Source: Candidatus Omnitrophica bacterium UBA5776
Lineage (GTDB): Bacteria; Omnitrophota; Gorgyraeia; Gygaellales; Profunditerraquicolaceae
Length of the DNA stretch: 6,184 bases
Direction of reading: 5' to 3'
Assembly (NCBI GenBank): GCA_002418595.1
Contig: DIEK01000117.1
Span: 1 to 6,184 of the forward strand
Shown: piece after piece, positions 5,667-6,184 of the stretch
Layout: each line of letters begins with the position of its first letter
How positions within the stretch are numbered: the first letter of the stretch is position 1
The notes under the pieces: model-generated
Database searches by the model: none
Told to the model about the DNA's origin: nothing
Seen by the model: only the letters and a program-made list of their open reading frames with translations
Position numbers and translations under genes: made by a program

Positions 5667-6184
5667 AAGATCTTCCCTTTTACCGCCGACAGAACTTTTC
5701 TCACCGCTGCTTTCATCCCCCCGGCGACGGTGCAGCCGCTGGCAGTGGCGTGTCCGCCGCCGCCGAACATCCCGGCGATATTATTCACGTCTATCCTGCC
5801 GCGCGAACGGAAGTTCACGCGGATACCTCCTTTGGCGCCGAAATTCTCCCTGAAAAGCACGACCACCTCCGCCTCTTTAACGGAACGCGCGTAGTTCAAT
5901 ATCTGCTCGGTCAGATCCATTGACATCCTGCGCCTGGGCATCATGCTCCTCTCCACCGCGAACCAGACGAGTTTACCCGATTGGTCTCTCTTCATCGTGC
6001 CCAGGATGCGCGCCAACGCCTGCATATCGGAAAAAGAAGACGCCTCATAGATCCTCCGGTAAACGTCGGCGGGGACTGCCCCGCAACGCATCATCTCCGC
6101 CGCAGCGAGGTGGGTCCTGTCGGAGGTGTTCGTGTAACGAAAAGAACCCGTATCGGTCATTATCCCGGTGTACAAAAGCAGGGC
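5663..6184 (-). CDS. nrnA: NrnA-like DHH/DHHA1 phosphoesterase (partial, N-terminal part outside window)
   Basis: NrnA-type enzymes are metal-dependent DHH phosphoesterases that degrade nano-RNA (2-5 nt) and can dephosphorylate pAp. The 173 visible residues begin inside the DHH domain. Near the edge is TGIMTDTGSFRYTNT, whose DTGSFR Asp is a metal ligand in the family. The C-terminal DHHA1 domain carries the substrate-binding GGGGHATASG (visible residues 141-150) and the preceding GGIRVNFRSRGRIDVNNIA, both typical. The frame is open to the right edge. A TTG at 6173-6175 is internal to the conserved DHH segment and is not a start, and the DHH triad itself is not in view. The stop overlaps the ribF start by 4 nt, implying one transcript with coupled translation. 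In many bacteria nrnA and ribF belong to the infB-rbfA-truB neighbourhood, which suggests what lies beyond the right edge. A cyclic-dinucleotide phosphodiesterase of the same superfamily is possible but less likely given this context. Confidence 0.9.
   Translation of the reverse strand, partial: ALLLYTGIMTDTGSFRYTNTSDRTHLAAAEMMRCGAVPADVYRRIYEASSFSDMQALARILGTMKRDQSGKLVWFAVERSMMPRRRMSMDLTEQILNYARSVKEAEVVVLFRENFGAKGGIRVNFRSRGRIDVNNIAGMFGGGGHATASGCTVAGGMKAAVRKVLSAVKGKIL

Noticed and set aside
5046..5894. Plus-strand open frame of 282 codons across ribF and nrnA
   Set aside because: It lies opposite two well-supported genes and the product is low-complexity, rich in Arg/Pro, with no family resemblance.
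6173..6175. TTG as the start of the NrnA-like gene
   Set aside because: The frame stays open to the window edge, and the codon lies inside the conserved DHH-domain segment leading to DTGSFR, so it is internal.
1..6184. Novel defence system, mobile element, CRISPR array or RNA gene
   Set aside because: All coding capacity is explained by conserved housekeeping families. I saw no transposase, integrase, spacer-repeat array, tRNA-like fold or long terminal repeat.

Overview
The window is one side of a conserved chromosomal region. Every convincing gene lies on the minus strand, so transcription reads from high to low coordinates: nrnA-like DHH phosphoesterase (5' part beyond the right edge), ribF, then mraZ, rsmH, an ftsL-like gene, ftsI (penicillin-binding protein) and murE (3' part beyond the left edge). 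The last five are in the canonical order at the head of the division and cell wall (dcw) cluster. The DNA is moderately GC-rich, and the cluster implies a peptidoglycan-making, FtsI-dividing bacterium. FtsI has no visible PASTA repeats, which argues mildly against a typical Gram-positive. An uncultured lineage such as Omnitrophota would fit, but this is a guess from general protein character and was not tested.

Layout: 5663-6184 carries the C-terminal 173 residues of the NrnA-like protein. Its stop overlaps the GTG start of ribF by 4 nt (4629-5666), so the two are translationally linked. Next is a 251-nt gap (4378-4628) with a weak terminator-like stretch, a near-consensus sigma70-type promoter, and four GTGG boxes spaced exactly 10 bp apart. 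That array matches the known operator architecture of MraZ, whose gene starts just downstream (3940-4377). rsmH (3015-3938) and the ftsL-like gene (2645-3013) follow with 1-nt gaps. After ftsL comes an exceptional 219-nt gap (2426-2644), rich in GC palindromes, in front of ftsI (677-2425). murE (1-723) begins inside the last 47 nt of ftsI.

How they work together: the promoter and MraZ array probably form an autoregulated control point for the division genes. RsmH methylates 16S rRNA. The FtsL-like protein and FtsI belong to the septal machinery, FtsI cross-links septal peptidoglycan, and MurE adds the third residue of the precursor stem peptide. ribF (FMN/FAD synthesis) and nrnA (nano-RNA/pAp turnover) form the end of a separate upstream transcription unit.

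I found no mobile element, CRISPR array, tRNA or rRNA, and no credible new system. The points worth a second look are the MraZ operator, the unresolved ftsI start with the structured ftsL-ftsI gap, the long ftsI/murE overlap, and the basic C-terminal tail of RibF.
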